NCBI GenBank assembly: GCA_003427395.1
Contig: BFEA01000014.1
Location: 77,799 to 141,798, forward strand
Reading direction: 5' to 3'
From: Chara braunii
Lineage: Eukaryota > Streptophyta > Charophyceae > Charales > Characeae
DNA length: 64,000 nt
Position numbers and translations under genes: made by a program. A model generated the notes under the pieces. The model had not been told where the DNA came from. It did not search any database and saw only the letters and a program-made list of their open reading frames with translations. Positions 45,885 to 57,689 of this stretch are shown piece after piece; the stretch's first letter is position 1, and each line of letters starts with the position of its first letter.

Positions 45885-46783
45885 ACATGGTGGAGGGAAC
45901 ACTGAAAAAATATGTCCAACAACGTCTTGGTCTGGAATGAAGACTGGATACTGACAGGGCGGCTCCCGTCATATCTGGATGAGGGTATGTAGCCCAGGCG
46001 GCAAGGTCCATACTTCTCTGGGCACTATGGCAGGGAAGAAATGCTAAAGTATTCAAGAAATATGTATAAGCGCCGAAACAGATGCAGGTGGAAATACGAC
46101 ATCAGTTACGTACAGTCGTTTTGGTGGATTGGGCCCAGAGAGTGCAGAAGAAAAAAACGGATAAGAAAAGATGTCGTTGGTTTTTTAAGACCTGGGGGTT
46201 GAGTTTGAAGAATAAAATCGCTACAGTTACAGACCAGGGGAGACTCTCATTGGCGCCTTGACTCTTGCATGGGCTTACAACCTGAACACTCGGTTGATTT
46301 CGTTCGCAGTAGGACAACAGAGAGGGGGACCGGCTTGGGACTGGGGGCGGAGTGTGAACTAGGGAGGATTTTGTAGATGCCTCTGATTACCTCCGGTCCT
46401 GAGTAGGATCCTAATTAGGACTTGATAACTCAGGCCACTAACAATTGGTTGGTTAGTTTGTGTTGTTTGCTTTGTTATTTTCTCCCTCCCTTCTATGGCT
46501 CCTTTTGTTTCGGCATAGGATTGGTGTTTTCTCTCTGCTCCAAAGAGGACAGAGACCATTATTTGGTTTCTCTTTTACGTTTTGCTGTAGGTTTTGTTGG
46601 ATTTTGGTTTATAGGTAGGTGTTTTTTCTCTGTTCCATTTGGACAGCGACCTCCTTTTTTCTTTCGGGTGTTGAGGATTTGTTGTTTTTGTTGTTTCCGG
46701 ATAATGTGAGGACCCGGCCTCAATAATTTTTTCACGAGCAATAAATACATTACCTTTCTGGAAAAAAAAAAAAAAAAAAAAAG

Positions 46784-47240
46784 TTGCGGCACACAAAGAG
46801 ACTACGGGCCTCGTTGCATGACTCTCCACATGCACAAAAGACAAAGAATATGGTGGCGTATATTGCCAAGTTTTAGCAGAAGATTCATTCTCGTTTTGCA
46901 CATTTGGAGAGTAGTGCAGCGAGACCCTACGTGGTGGCGCAATGTCATCTCAGCCCGAAAATTCCGTAAAACCGAAACTACGGTAGCCCGGTCCGTGTCC
47001 GTGAATGCTACACCCGTTCAGGGCCTCGACGGACTAAGCGCCAGATGTGCAAATCGAGAGCGTATTTGTCCCTATCACTTGGAAAGATGCACCCTAATAG
47101 TTTGTTTGTCTTTTTCACATTTGATTGTGGTAGCCTAGACCCATAAGGTTGATAACTCTGAACTAACAGGGTGAGTGTGAAATCACACGTGCACTATTGG
47201 CACGAGGGGAAGGGGGCTCGGAAGGGAGGGTCGCCGAACA
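46784..47240. other. intergenic, nothing recognised
   Basis: No clear gene. A 106-codon frame at 46818-47138 has no recognisable motif. Confidence 0.5.
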
Positions 47241-47510
47241 TAGTGCGACGCCGGCCGAAATCCCGCTATCAGCGACTCCCTGCCCTAATGCTAGTTGGAG
47301 ATCCTATGGTTGCAGCATCCATGCCATCACGGTCGGATGGTGTTTCTGTGTGCGAGTAGAGCGTCGACGAAAATAGATCGACGCTAGCTGAAAACCAGAC
47401 CAGCGCCATCGGCAACTCCCTGCACTTATGCTACATGGGGATCCTATGGTGGCAGCATCCATGTGATCGCAAACGGTGCTTCTGTATGCAAGTAGCATAT
47501 GGTTGGGTGT
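47240..47510. repeat. ~130-bp tandem duplication
   Basis: Two diverged copies containing GCGACTCCCTGCCCTAATGC/GGCAACTCCCTGCACTTATG, GATCCTATGGT-GCAGCATCCATG and a GTTTCTGTGTGC-AGTAG end. Confidence 0.8.
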
Positions 47511-47710
47511 TGACAAAATCCCATCCGACACAACTTCTCATATTTTATCTCTTATCACTACTATTTATTTCATGGTTACTGGTGAACCCTCGGAGTTTCT
47601 CTAAGTAGTTTCCTTTGGTTGAGACGTTGACCTTATTTATTTGTTGAAGATAAGCCGATATATCGAAGTCTATCTATTCACTAGTATATAAGAAGAGCGA
47701 CACAAGTGAA

Positions 47711-47917
47711 ATGGCACAGAACGTTTTCTCGAACGTGAACGAGGTAGAAGGCAGTTCAGATTTTAAAACGCAAATCTACCAAAATTTGAAGGATTGCTAT
47801 TTGAATGGCATGTTGCCTACAAATTTAGACTTGAGGGAGGTTAGGTTCGACTCTAACCATGCGAGGGTGACATTGAACAATACCATCAAAGAGACGAGTT
47901 ACCACCATGATGTATGA
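47711..47917 (+). CDS. small ORF, unknown
   Basis: 68 codons with a protein-like start (MAQNVFSNVNEVEGSSDFKT) and mixed composition (YQNLKDCYLNGMLPTNLDLR). A TATATAAG sits 26 bp upstream (47685-47692), which is too close to the ATG for a normal leader. No family recognised; it may be a fragment of a decayed element. Confidence 0.25.
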   Translation: MAQNVFSNVNEVEGSSDFKTQIYQNLKDCYLNGMLPTNLDLREVRFDSNHARVTLNNTIKETSYHHDV

Positions 47918-47959
47918 AGATGACTCTGATGGAGAGAGAAGTTTAACAACAGTCGTATT

Positions 47960-48295
47960 TTTCATCAGCACTCCAAGACACCCTTTACCACTTCAGGATG
48001 CAGTCTGCCTAAACAGATGGTTTTCAGGGTTTTCGGACCTTTCACCACTTCAGGACACCCTTCACCACTTCAGGATGCAACCTGCCTAAACAGGTGGTTT
48101 TCCGGATCTTCGGACCTTTCACCACTTCAGGACCATTCAGGATTTTCAGACTACCCAAAACTCTCACTTCACCACTTCAGGATGGAGCCTGCCTAAATAA
48201 GTGGTTTTCAGGGTCTTCGGACCTTTCACCACTTCAGGACCATTCGGGATTTTCAGACTGCCCAAACTCTCACTTCAGAATTTTCATTCCTGAAC
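47960..48295. repeat. minisatellite of CACCACTTCAGGA units
   Basis: Three larger units of about 100-115 bp, each built of TTCACCACTTCAGGA blocks, GCCTGCCTAAA-AG-TGGTTTTC and TTCGGACCTTTCACCACTTC. Non-coding. Confidence 0.88.
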
Positions 48296-48299
48296 TTTC

Positions 48300-48960
48300 A
48301 GTTACCTGTTAACCGCTTATGCTGATTGACTACCTGTCAATTTGAAAAAAACAATTGATTCGTGTGTATGAGAATGTATGGTTCAAACTAGTATCGCCAC
48401 TTTTTTCGTCCACAAGAGGGGTTGTTTCCATCACGAGGCAAAACTTTTACATCATACGCCAAAATTTCAAGTTCAAAAATGCTCATGGATTGGTTAAAAA
48501 CAACTGGACAGGACAGGGTAACACTTGGAGATAAGAAGAAAAAAAAGTTCAATTTAAGGGTTATATTACACCAAGTGAGTTAAGGAATGCATGAGTTTTT
48601 TTTTTTATCAGATGTTTGGATGTCTCAACCCCTGCATTTTTTTCCGCTGCAGTGCACAGTCGAAAAGTCAATGGGGAAAGTTTTCAATGTCCACCCATTC
48701 ATGGCTTAAGCCATCTGAGGCGCACTTTGTCAATGTTCATTTAACCTCAAATTAGTCGCAAGGTTCTCTTACTGTAGGACTTTAACTGTGGTGCTTTCTG
48801 AGTACGAGAAAGTTGTGGTCAACATGGCATGTACATCTTTTCCTTGGTGTTAGAAGTGCAAGTGATTCTTTTATACCGCTGATAAATATACACAGTCTGC
48901 GCCATGTGGTCCTTGATTGGATGTCGGCGCTGAAGGTCCCCCCCCCCCCCCCTTTTTTAT
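48300..48960. other. AT-rich intergenic, nothing recognised
   Basis: No coding or RNA signature. A C-run followed by a T-run lies at 48938-48957. Confidence 0.5.
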
Positions 48961-48963
48961 TTT

Positions 48964-50560
48964 TCAGGCCCTACCCCCCCGTTGGGAACCGGGCGGGGAA
49001 GGACGGAGGGCATAAGAGGTATAGTGGTTCCAGCGGGGACTTTCATTGAGAACTTCTGGCTCGATGGAACCACCTCCCGTCCAAGGACCACCACCGGTTG
49101 GAACCCCCGTTGTGGGAGGCCTATCCGCATTTACAGCTCCCGCATAAGTGGGGTCGTCGGCCCATAAGTCGGGAAGGACAAAAATAGGAATATGATAAAG
49201 CAGTGGGTTAGAGTTGCAATAGTCTATGCAAGCACAGAGGACGAGGTTGTTGCTGAGATCCAATTTCAGGTAGGATCGTAAACAAAAATAATCATTGAAA
49301 GGTGTCAATAGATACACCCGGGAGGAACGACAAAACATCACATAACGAAACAATCTCTAAAATTGAAAAAAATATATATAATAAAATTACATTTCAAGAT
49401 TAAATTATCAATTCAATTTTTACAAATAATATTTTTTGACTTTTGAAAAATTTCGTCTTACTTGAAAACTTTTATTCAAAGAATGGGGTATCCGTTTTAG
49501 TTTGAAATGCATGTTAGGGATGGGGGCTCCAATATGTGAAGCATGCGTAATCAAACTCCCTCAAAGTAAGGTGAGAGAAAGTTTGTCGGCACGTCTACCT
49601 TTTGAATCCTCTCCAGCAGTTGAGCAGACGAAAAGTACACAACTGAGTCAGACATGACCATCCCACCATTGTCCATCCACCTCAACAACTCTTGGATGAG
49701 GGTCATGATCCGATTCACGTACTCCAAGTAATGTTATAACTCCTTGTAACGGATCTGGAGACGAACCCACTTAGCTTGGACCAGCAATCTGCACTCCCAC
49801 ATGATGCTTGCCTAGACGTCGCCATGGAGCATGGACTCCAACGTGTCGCGTATGTCAAGGAGACGTGTGAAAATCATAAACACAGTCGCAAATCGGGTCT
49901 CCACAATCTCCATAAGTGTCTTGAGTATACTCTTCTTTGTGTAAAGAAAGTGTCATGCGATATAATAAATCACACCAACGCTTGCGCATGGAGCTTTATT
50001 TGCGTCGCAAAACCTTACAACCTAATGTTGTAGACGTGGGTAGAGAAAGGGAGTCATGTGATGCGAAGGAACTCGGAGTCCCTCTCTCTCTCTGTAGGAG
50101 ATCGACGACCACGATATAACTAGTCATGAAATTCGTGCAGGAAGACACGTCCTACGGAGGGAAGGTCATAATAATGGTCTTCTGCCTCCTCAGAACGAAG
50201 GGTGTGGTCCTAGATACGGAAGCGTTTCTGTAAGCAAAGGCGAAGAGAATGATGCATGTCTCATCGACACCAAGGAAGTTCACAAAAGGCCTATCATCTC
50301 GTGACTTCCTACCATCAAGGAAGATGGTAGCACCGTTGTGTGGAAACGGTGCCCCCACTCCTCTCAACATAGCCACCACTTTTGCCCCCTACAAAGCAAT
50401 GCCAACCCTCTCTAATCTCCTTGAAACTATGGAACTACACACTGATTGTTGTAGGCAAGTCCGCTGCCGCTTGCCTCACCTTCCTCCATGGCTGTCTCAT
50501 TGAGGCATTGAAAGAATACTTGCATTGTAGACCCACGGGAGGAGGGATTCCTCGAAGATA
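48964..50560 (-). pseudogene. decayed transposase, possibly hAT (DUF659-like)
   Basis: Several minus-strand stretches read like protein but are broken by stops. The clearest, in 50152-50379, reads GATIFLDGRKSRDDRPFVNF, resembling the 'TDGWSDRxxRxLINF' block of DUF659 in hAT transposases. A second (about 49580-49725) reads RIMTLIQELLRWMDNGGMVM then SDSVVYFSSAQLLERIQ. A third (48964-49353) is Pro/Gly-rich. Assignment to hAT is an inference from one motif; no inverted repeats were found. Confidence 0.35.
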
Positions 50561-52240
50561 ATCTGCTTGTTCCCATAATACAGCTCATCCACCCACTTTT
50601 ATCGTTGTCGGTGAGAAAAACCTTATACGGGTATCCGCCTTGGTTTATGCAAGTGACAAAAAATAAGTTTTGACTTGAAATTTGAGTGCATTGTGCGAGT
50701 CTCGACTGTATTTTCTCTTATGCTACTAAATGTTTGACTGAAAGGAGAGAGTGTGTGGGCGCGCAGTTTTCAGGCGCACGTGGTATTTTTTATTGATGTT
50801 ATAAAGTTTGTGCATCCTCGACCAACTTTCAATTTTTTATTAAACTACGGGCTTACGACTAAGTGATGATTTTCGTTGGTCACTACATGTGACCGTGCGC
50901 TCATGCGGAGGACAGTTTTGACGACTATGCGGTTTTTGTGTAGTGAACTGAGTGAGCGGTGGGGTAAGAACACGGAACGAGCTCCACGCAGTAGACGCGG
51001 AAGCTTGACGGTCGTGGATTCAAGTGGTAGGTCAAGGTGTGGTCTAGGTATGTGTTGGTAGGGCCGAGCGTCACACAATACCCACTTATATTGATTTGCC
51101 CAGCTACTAATGCAAGCCTTGGGCCTAACACTATTGGTTACAGTGTCGGACTTTCATCAAGGAGATTCCACGATTAAGGTCAGCGGGCGACGACAGGGGA
51201 ACGGTGGATCAGTTTAAAGGAAACCAAGGGGTTAAGGGTTCCGTGAGACTATCCCCTTTCGTTTTATCGTCGGCCCAAAAAGGAGGGCTAAGAAAGGAAG
51301 AAGATAAAAGACTTTGGAAAAAGGGAAGAAGAGAATGAGAAGGGAAAGAGGGAAGAAAGAGTCAAAGAAGGGAAAAGAAAGTTAAAGAAATAAAACATTT
51401 TGTCATACCTGTTATGGATTGCTCTTTCTTATTTTTTTAAATGTTATTATATCGATTGTTTTTTCTTATTTTTAAGTGTTGTCATATTGTCGATCTGGTC
51501 ATAAACATGGTCAGATATATTGAACACGGTTATTATTTGCCCATCACTACAACTGCAAATAACAAGCACGGTGGTGGCCACGAAAGTCGAGATCCTTTGG
51601 GTAAGGTGTGATGCCTCTACCTCTTCCTACTGGACTCATAGTGTGAACTTGGACTCGAGTCTAGGAGACGGTCAATCAGATAGAACCTCAATTGTCATGC
51701 TCCGCTTGGAGCACATTCAGTTATCCTTGAGTAACAAAGAAAGTAAGAGGAAATGCGACGATGGGAAGAGAGGGAAGAAGAAATAAAAAATAGTAAAGAA
51801 GGAAGGCCGAGGGAGGGAGGAAAGGAAATGAAAGGAGAAAAACTTAAGGAAAGGGATAATGGTTGAAAAAAATAAGAGATGAAGTGAGTAGGGAGGACAG
51901 GGAGGAGTGCTCGCGATCCATTGTCAATGGATAACAAATGTTAACTCAGGTGTCGCTACGCAAATGTGGTTCTGCCCAATGCTCTGAATGTCAAAGAAAC
52001 GAGATTCAACCAAGGGCGTTGAGGGTATTGATAACTTTCTCTTAAGGAGACAAAATGTTTTATGACTACGGTTTCGATTACTCGTGGTCATCATTTTAAA
52101 TGAAAATTCATCATCGTTATGATTGTTTTCTCTCCTCGTGACTATCACGATTATGTGTTTCGGTGATAGAATGTATAACCATCAATCATGACTGTCAAAC
52201 TTGATTGGTCAATGAAAGTAACAACGTTGTTGTTGACTTT
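50560..52240. other. intergenic, purine-rich, nothing recognised
   Basis: GA-rich tracts at 51280-51390 and 51730-51900. No gene identified. Confidence 0.5.
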
Positions 52241-52244
52241 AAAA

Positions 52245-52406
52245 CACTAGTACCTTTGGCGTCCGGTTTCGACAATTACTTGTCAACTTCCGAACTTTCA
52301 GGAGGCCGCGCCCGACGTTGATCAATCTGATCAGCGGCCGTCATTTTGTTTCGGCCTTCTAAAATATTGGAGGTCGAGTATTTTCGAACCGACAAAGGTA
52401 CTAGTG
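52245..52406. mobile_element. MITE with perfect 14-bp inverted repeats
   Basis: Begins CACTAGTACCTTTG and ends CAAAGGTACTAGTG. The next bases also pair partly (GTCCGGTTTCGA versus GTCGGTTCGAAA). Interior about 130 bp, non-coding. The outer bases CACTA recall CACTA elements, but a 3-bp target duplication is not evident. Confidence 0.8.
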
Positions 52407-52639
52407 GTTTAAGAGACACATATTAAAATTGTTTATAAAATATTTTTATTTTATCCTCTTTTCTAAATTTCTATGTAAAATCCAACATGATGTCTTATAT
52501 TTTTTATTGGCATCACAGTGAGGATCATGCACAGTGGCGTGCGGTGTTGACAAGATGGAGAAACCGATATGAATAGGAAAACTTTATAAGAGGAAAATCG
52601 AAAAAAAACACCAAGAAGGAACTTAGGATGCTAGAGTTT

Positions 52640-54450
52640 GGGAAAAGGTAGTAGGATCAAGACTCCATTTTGAGGTGTCCTATCACTTGCATGAATGTGT
52701 TTATACAGTACTGAATAAATAATAGGATGCTCCAGTGTAAGTTATCGTATTGTTTAACCACATGTGTATTGTTCGTAATAATTGTTTGTATGATATCAAA
52801 CTGGTAGTGGGCGGCTTCAGTAAGGGTTGTCCTATTACTCATTTGACCTTAGTCTGAATAATTGTGAGGGGTAGTAGAGTACTCAAGTGAGGGTCACCCT
52901 ACTACTTGTTTGAGGCTAAGATGACTAAGTATTGAAAGAGTGGTGGGGTGCTCCAGTGTAAGTGACCCTACGACTTGTTTGAACCTGTTTGTTTGTCTCG
53001 TATTGAAATGAATGTGGGATGCTCCAATGAGAGTTATCCTACTGAATTGTCGATATGTTTGTTGTTGGTAAAAATTGTTTACTCGACATCAAACCGGTAG
53101 TAAGAGACTTCAGTGAGGGTCATCCGATTACTTGTTTGATCTTAGTCTGATAAATCTTGAAGGGTAGTAAAGTACTCCAATGAGGTTCTCTCTATCACTC
53201 ATTCGATAGTAGGATGACTAAATATTGAAGAGTGGTGGGGTGCTCCAATGTGAGTTACCTCACTACTTATCTGAATCAATGGTCTGCCTGACATTGGAAG
53301 AGTGTTGGGATACTTCAGTGCAAGTTATCCTACTACTCTTCTGAGTTTGAAGTTATCTAAGCTATGTGAACTTCATAATATTGAGCAAGCGAAAATGACT
53401 CAGGTACGAGTCATCTTATCGATTGTGTGTGCAAAGATTGTTTGTATATTCATCTTTATATATATACTTACAACTATATTTTACCAGGTGAACTTGAATG
53501 ATAAAATAACTCTAGTACGAGTTTATTTTACTAATCGCATACATATCAAACCGATAATATGAGACTTTAGCGAGGGTCATCCTATTACTTGGTAGACACT
53601 AGACTGAGTAATATTCAAAAGGCAATAAGAGGCTCCAATGAGGGTTATCCTATCACTTGTTTGGAATAGCGCAGTATTCGATAGATATTATGGGGCTTCA
53701 GGGAGGGTCATCATATTATCATTTTGAATGTAAACAAAACTAGTATTAAATAAGTAGTATGATAATATGATACTCCAATGAGAGTCATTCTATTTATTTG
53801 TTTGAAGTCAGACTGCGCTATCTTCAAGACATAGTAGGTCACTCCAGTGAAGATCGTCTTATTACTAACTTAAATTATATACTAACCTATGCTAAAATAA
53901 AATGTGATGTGGTTTGTTTATTAGACGTTAAAATAATAATGACTTGCTCCAGTGTGAGTTATCCTACCGTTTTTTTAATGTTGAAGAGTAATGGGGTACT
54001 CCAATGTGAGTTATCCTACTACTTGTCTGAAATATATATATTGTTTCGTTTATCGTTATCCTATTGTTTGTGTGTATGAGAATTGAAAGGTATTGAAAGA
54101 GTAGTAGGATACTCCAATGTCAGTAATTTGACTACTTGTTTGAATTGTATGATATTGAAAGGGTAATTGGATATTCCAGTGTGAGTTATCTAACTACTTG
54201 TTTTAACTCGATTTGCCTGGTATTGAACAAGTAGTCAAACATTCCAATGCGGGTGAACTTACTACTTGCGTATGCCCAAACTGAAAAGAATCGAGAGAGT
54301 GAGAGATAACTATGAATTGTCTTTTTACTTGTATAAAGATAGGTTGATCGGATTCATAAAACAATAGAATAGAGACTTCAGTGTGAGTCGTCATACTGCT
54401 CGATTAAATCATATTGATTAACAACAATATAGACGAAGGCTTTAGTGAGG
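52640..54450. repeat. hairpin-unit repeat array A (~24 units)
   Basis: About 24 degenerate units at 55-110 bp spacing. The core reads roughly AGTAGTAGGATACTCCAGTG then TGAGTTATCCTACTACTTGT and TTGAA. AGTAGTAGGAT and ATCCTACTACT are inverted, so each unit can form an 11-bp stem with a 15-base loop. Variant classes (CTCCAGTGTGAGTTATCC; CTTCAGTGAGGGTCATCC) recur in a fixed order, giving a higher-order period of about 300-450 bp. No open reading frame. Confidence 0.85.
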
Positions 54451-54894
54451 GTCTCCATTTAGTCGGATTAGACTATAGTCCTCCGTTATATTAAAAGTGC
54501 GTATTACTGAACTTCAGGTGATGTCACATCAATAACAAAGGGGTGTTCAGACCATGTTGACATACATGTGATTGAATGTCATCTTAACCTACTTGAAGAT
54601 GACTCATAATGAGTTTATACACGACCTCATCATGTTGCCTTATGGTAACGCGTCGATTTGTCGACTCAACCCTCACTCACCCTCGACACCCACACTTTGT
54701 ATCGACCTCTGCACTAAAGACATTTTTGATTTTTGGGCCATTGTCTAAAGAGTTTGTTTTTGATTTAAAACAATGATTGAATGACTAAAGTCAGATGAGA
54801 CTAAATGACTAAGTCAAAAAAAAAATGTATCACTGAGAGGATTAAAAGTATAATTTCAATGTGAGTGAAACTAAACAAAATGGTAGACTCTGTT

Positions 54895-55410
54895 TGTAAC
54901 GAGCGTGAGGCTGAGGGTGAGCCGAGGGAGAGGAGAGAGAGGGAGAGAGTGAGAGAGTGAGAGCACACACACACACTCACTCACTCGACACGACGGACTC
55001 GGACTGAGGATCGGACGCAGACACAGTGGCAAGGCACAAAGTCGAAGTCTTGGATTCCCGAATGCCGAAAACAGCAAGTCACACTGAGTACGAGTACAGC
55101 AGCAGAGAACTGGTACGAGACTGGTCCCCGTACCTGTCTCTTATACACATCTAGATGTGTATAAGAGACAGGCCGGCATAAGTACCGGTGACACGTACGA
55201 TACCAGGGGCATTTCTGCAAAAGGCCCCGAGGGCAGAACTGAAAAATGCAGTATTTGAAAGTGGCGCCCGAATTGCAGCATGGCGCCAGTTGTCCGAAAT
55301 CCTATAGTACCAAAGGAGGGGTTTGGAAAAAGGGTGCCAGACCGAAAACGGGATGCAACCGAAACAGCAAAAGATAGACCAGGGATCGAGCCCTGGCGGA
55401 GTCCGTAACA
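54895..55410 (-). mobile_element. solo LTR with 5-bp TSD
   Basis: 516 bp including a 38-bp adapter. Plus strand runs TGTAACGAGCG...GTCCGTAACA. It is bounded by CTGTT at 54890-54894 and 55411-55415. The paralogous copy near 60695-60705 reads GACTCTGCTAGAATT with no insertion, i.e. the empty site. 5'-TG...CA-3' ends plus a 5-bp duplication are the hallmarks of LTR retrotransposons. Orientation is not certain. Confidence 0.82.
55134..55171. other. Nextera mate-pair junction adapter (assembly artefact)
   Basis: Complete 38-bp adapter junction inside the solo LTR, so the two sides may not be truly adjacent. Confidence 0.97.
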
Positions 55411-56115
55411 CTGTTAGAATTAATATAATGCGTTTGATTTTTATTGCAGATCATCAAAACGACCATCCATACGTTATTCACCGTAATACTCGTGTTGAAT
55501 AACTTATGCTCATATGAGTTTTGACTCAGACACTTCATCGACGTGTAACCTGTGTACATGTGGTTTGGATTCTCGACTTTTATCGTTCTTGATGTTAAAA
55601 TATATTAGGATCATTGACAAAGTTAAGTGCCTCATACAGTTCACATTTCATTGAAAGGCCACAAACCCATTTTATTTTTTATGTATGATTAAACCAAGAG
55701 CCTATGTTCGTTTTTATTCAAAAAATCAAAGATTTGTACATTCTGATGTTTGTTTTTGTTTGTGTAAAAGTATAAGGACATCTCTTTGCCTTTAAGTCTT
55801 AATCCTTGAAATTTATTTCATTATATGTGTATCGATTGGAAAGGGTTTATACAACATGTATAATTTATGGGTCAATACAAATAGATTAAAACGTTATATG
55901 CGCAAAGGTTCGTAAGTAAAGTGAATCTGAATTGAAAGTCGGTCCGGGAGTTCCGCCCCGATGCCCGACACGTGTACGGGTCAATCTTAGACGTTCAACC
56001 ACTCGTATGCTTGACTTACTTACCTCTTCGATTGCAAGTAAAAACACTTATTATATGAGTCAATAACTCGGCAGCCTACCTAAGGGTGGTGACAACCCCT
56101 CAGGTACAAGTGAGT

Positions 56116-56789
56116 TGTACCTCGTGGAACCCTTTCCTGTCGCAGAGAGCTTGAGAGGTATAGTTGGCAAGCACGGCCGAAGTGGTATCTCCGCTGACTC
56201 AAAAGCAATACCTTAATCCTGCGTGATATGACCGTGAGGTCTGACACTTGCCCCAGGGTGTGGAACCATCGTGCCCGACAACGATATATCAGAAGGACAA
56301 TATTGGATACATTGTTGTTTGGTGAAGGAAGAGGTTGTCTACGATACCTAAGTTTATTGCATCGCTCTTATTTGACTTGTATCTCAATGTTTGTTGCTTG
56401 TGTCTGCCACGTTTTGCGAGATACACAATTATCTGGTTCATAATGTGATGTTTGTACCTCGTGGAACCCTTTCCTGTCGCAGAGAGTCATGAGAGGTATA
56501 GTTGGCAAACACGGCCGAAGTGGTATCTCCGCTGACTCAAAAGCAATACCTTAATCCTGCGTGACATGACCGTGAGGTTCGACACTTGCCGCAGGGTGTG
56601 GAACCGTCATGCCCGACGACGATATATTAAAAGGACAATATTGGATACATTGTTGTTTGGTGAAAGAAAAGGTTGTCTACGACACCTAAGTTTATTGCAT
56701 CGCTCTTATTTGACTTGTATCTCAGTGTTTGTTGCTTGTGTCTTCGACGTTTTGCGAGATACACAATTATCTGGTTCATAATGTGATGT
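56116..56789. repeat. 337-bp tandem duplication of the repeat end
   Basis: Units 56116-56452 and 56453-56789 about 95% identical, beginning TGTACCTCGTGGAACCC and ending GTTCATAATGTGATG. Each holds the 3' end of the long repeat plus about 170 bp of adjoining sequence. A 71-codon frame is kept in both copies, probably by identity alone. Confidence 0.92.
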
Positions 56790-57640
56790 TGCAATTTGAT
56801 TTTATGTCGGTCGCTCTCGTTCATTTTTCTTGCTTATAATAATTATTTATATTATTATTATTCTTTGTTATTCTTATTGTCTGTTATTATTCTTTGGTCT
56901 ATACCGTTTTTTCTGATATAATTGCAAACACAATAAGATACGAGCATGTGAACCTCGTATCTAGCTGGAACTATAACCGAGTTCACACACGCTGGCCTGA
57001 AGCTAGTCCACACGTACGCATAATTATTTAGACGGAGGGCAGGAGTTTGAAAGGAAAAGGTAGAAGAAAGAGAAGAAAGAGGAGGCAAAAAGTAGAAGAG
57101 GAAGTGGGAGGAAGCTAAAAAAATGAGAAAGGAGAAGGTGATGAAGGAAGTGGGAAGAAAACACGATAAGTAGTGCAAGCTTCGAGCATGATTCATTGTG
57201 ATTAGGTGTCACTGCAGTGCCCTCTGGATCAAAAGTTTTCAAAACTCTCTATCAGATCTTGAGTGACTCCTCCTACATCTTGAGAGCCTCAACGTTCTAT
57301 TTACTCCCACCCTCTCTAACTATATTTGAGGCTTCTCTAAGGGAAAGACAGTTGAAAGAGTGTTACTCTGACCAAACTGTGCTAAGACTGTACCAAGCGG
57401 CACCTCAAGCTGCCTATCGATTCAGAGAACTCTGTTGGAGTTCATGTGGAAGTTTGGAGATAGAGAACGATAAGGTGCGTGCGTGTAATCCTTTTCCCGT
57501 ATACCCTTACATAAACGACCCTATATCAGAGTGCGTGTGTGACTATATGTCATATATGTCTCGACTTTCTTTAGTACAGAGCATCTATAAAGTAAAAAAA
57601 CTATATATTGTGTAAAAAAGTTTGTCTGAAGGAAGGAGGA
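56790..57640. other. spacer between long repeat copies
   Basis: Contains a 132-codon plus-strand frame (57217-57615: MPSGSKVFKTLYQILSDSSY...) with no recognised motif, and GA-rich sequence at 57040-57160. It could be the residual internal region of an LTR element. Confidence 0.45.
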
Positions 57641-57689
57641 AACATTAAACGAACGTAGTAGAAAAAACATAGTTTGTTTGGGATTGGAG

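Larger units (their letters stand above)
43862..46783 (+). mobile_element. 5'-truncated, decayed LINE (L1-like) retrotransposon
   Basis: Starts inside the reverse transcriptase and ends in 22 A (46762-46783). The ORF2 remnants lie in order: RT palm (43862-44560), post-RT region (about 44565-45122), zinc-knuckle region (45483-45884), then about 0.9 kb of 3' UTR with AATAAATA-like sequence just before the tail. It abuts the right end of the Harbinger element. No target-site duplication could be defined. Confidence 0.88.
52600..56280 (+). repeat. long LTR-like repeat, copy A
   Basis: Homologous along its length to 57650-61565: hairpin array, the GAACTTCAGGTGATGTCACA block (54511), the TGACTCAGACACTTCATCGA block (55522), the CGACACGTGTACGGGTCAAT block (55968) and the end GTGCCCGACA. 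Divergence is about 20-30% by eye. It is interrupted by the solo LTR at 54895-55410. If these are LTRs, they are unusually long (3-4 kb) and carry the hairpin arrays internally. Confidence 0.65.

Noticed and set aside
52640-54450. CRISPR-like appearance of regularly spaced repeats
   Set aside because: Units are too degenerate, spacers are themselves related, there are no cas genes, and the genome is eukaryotic.
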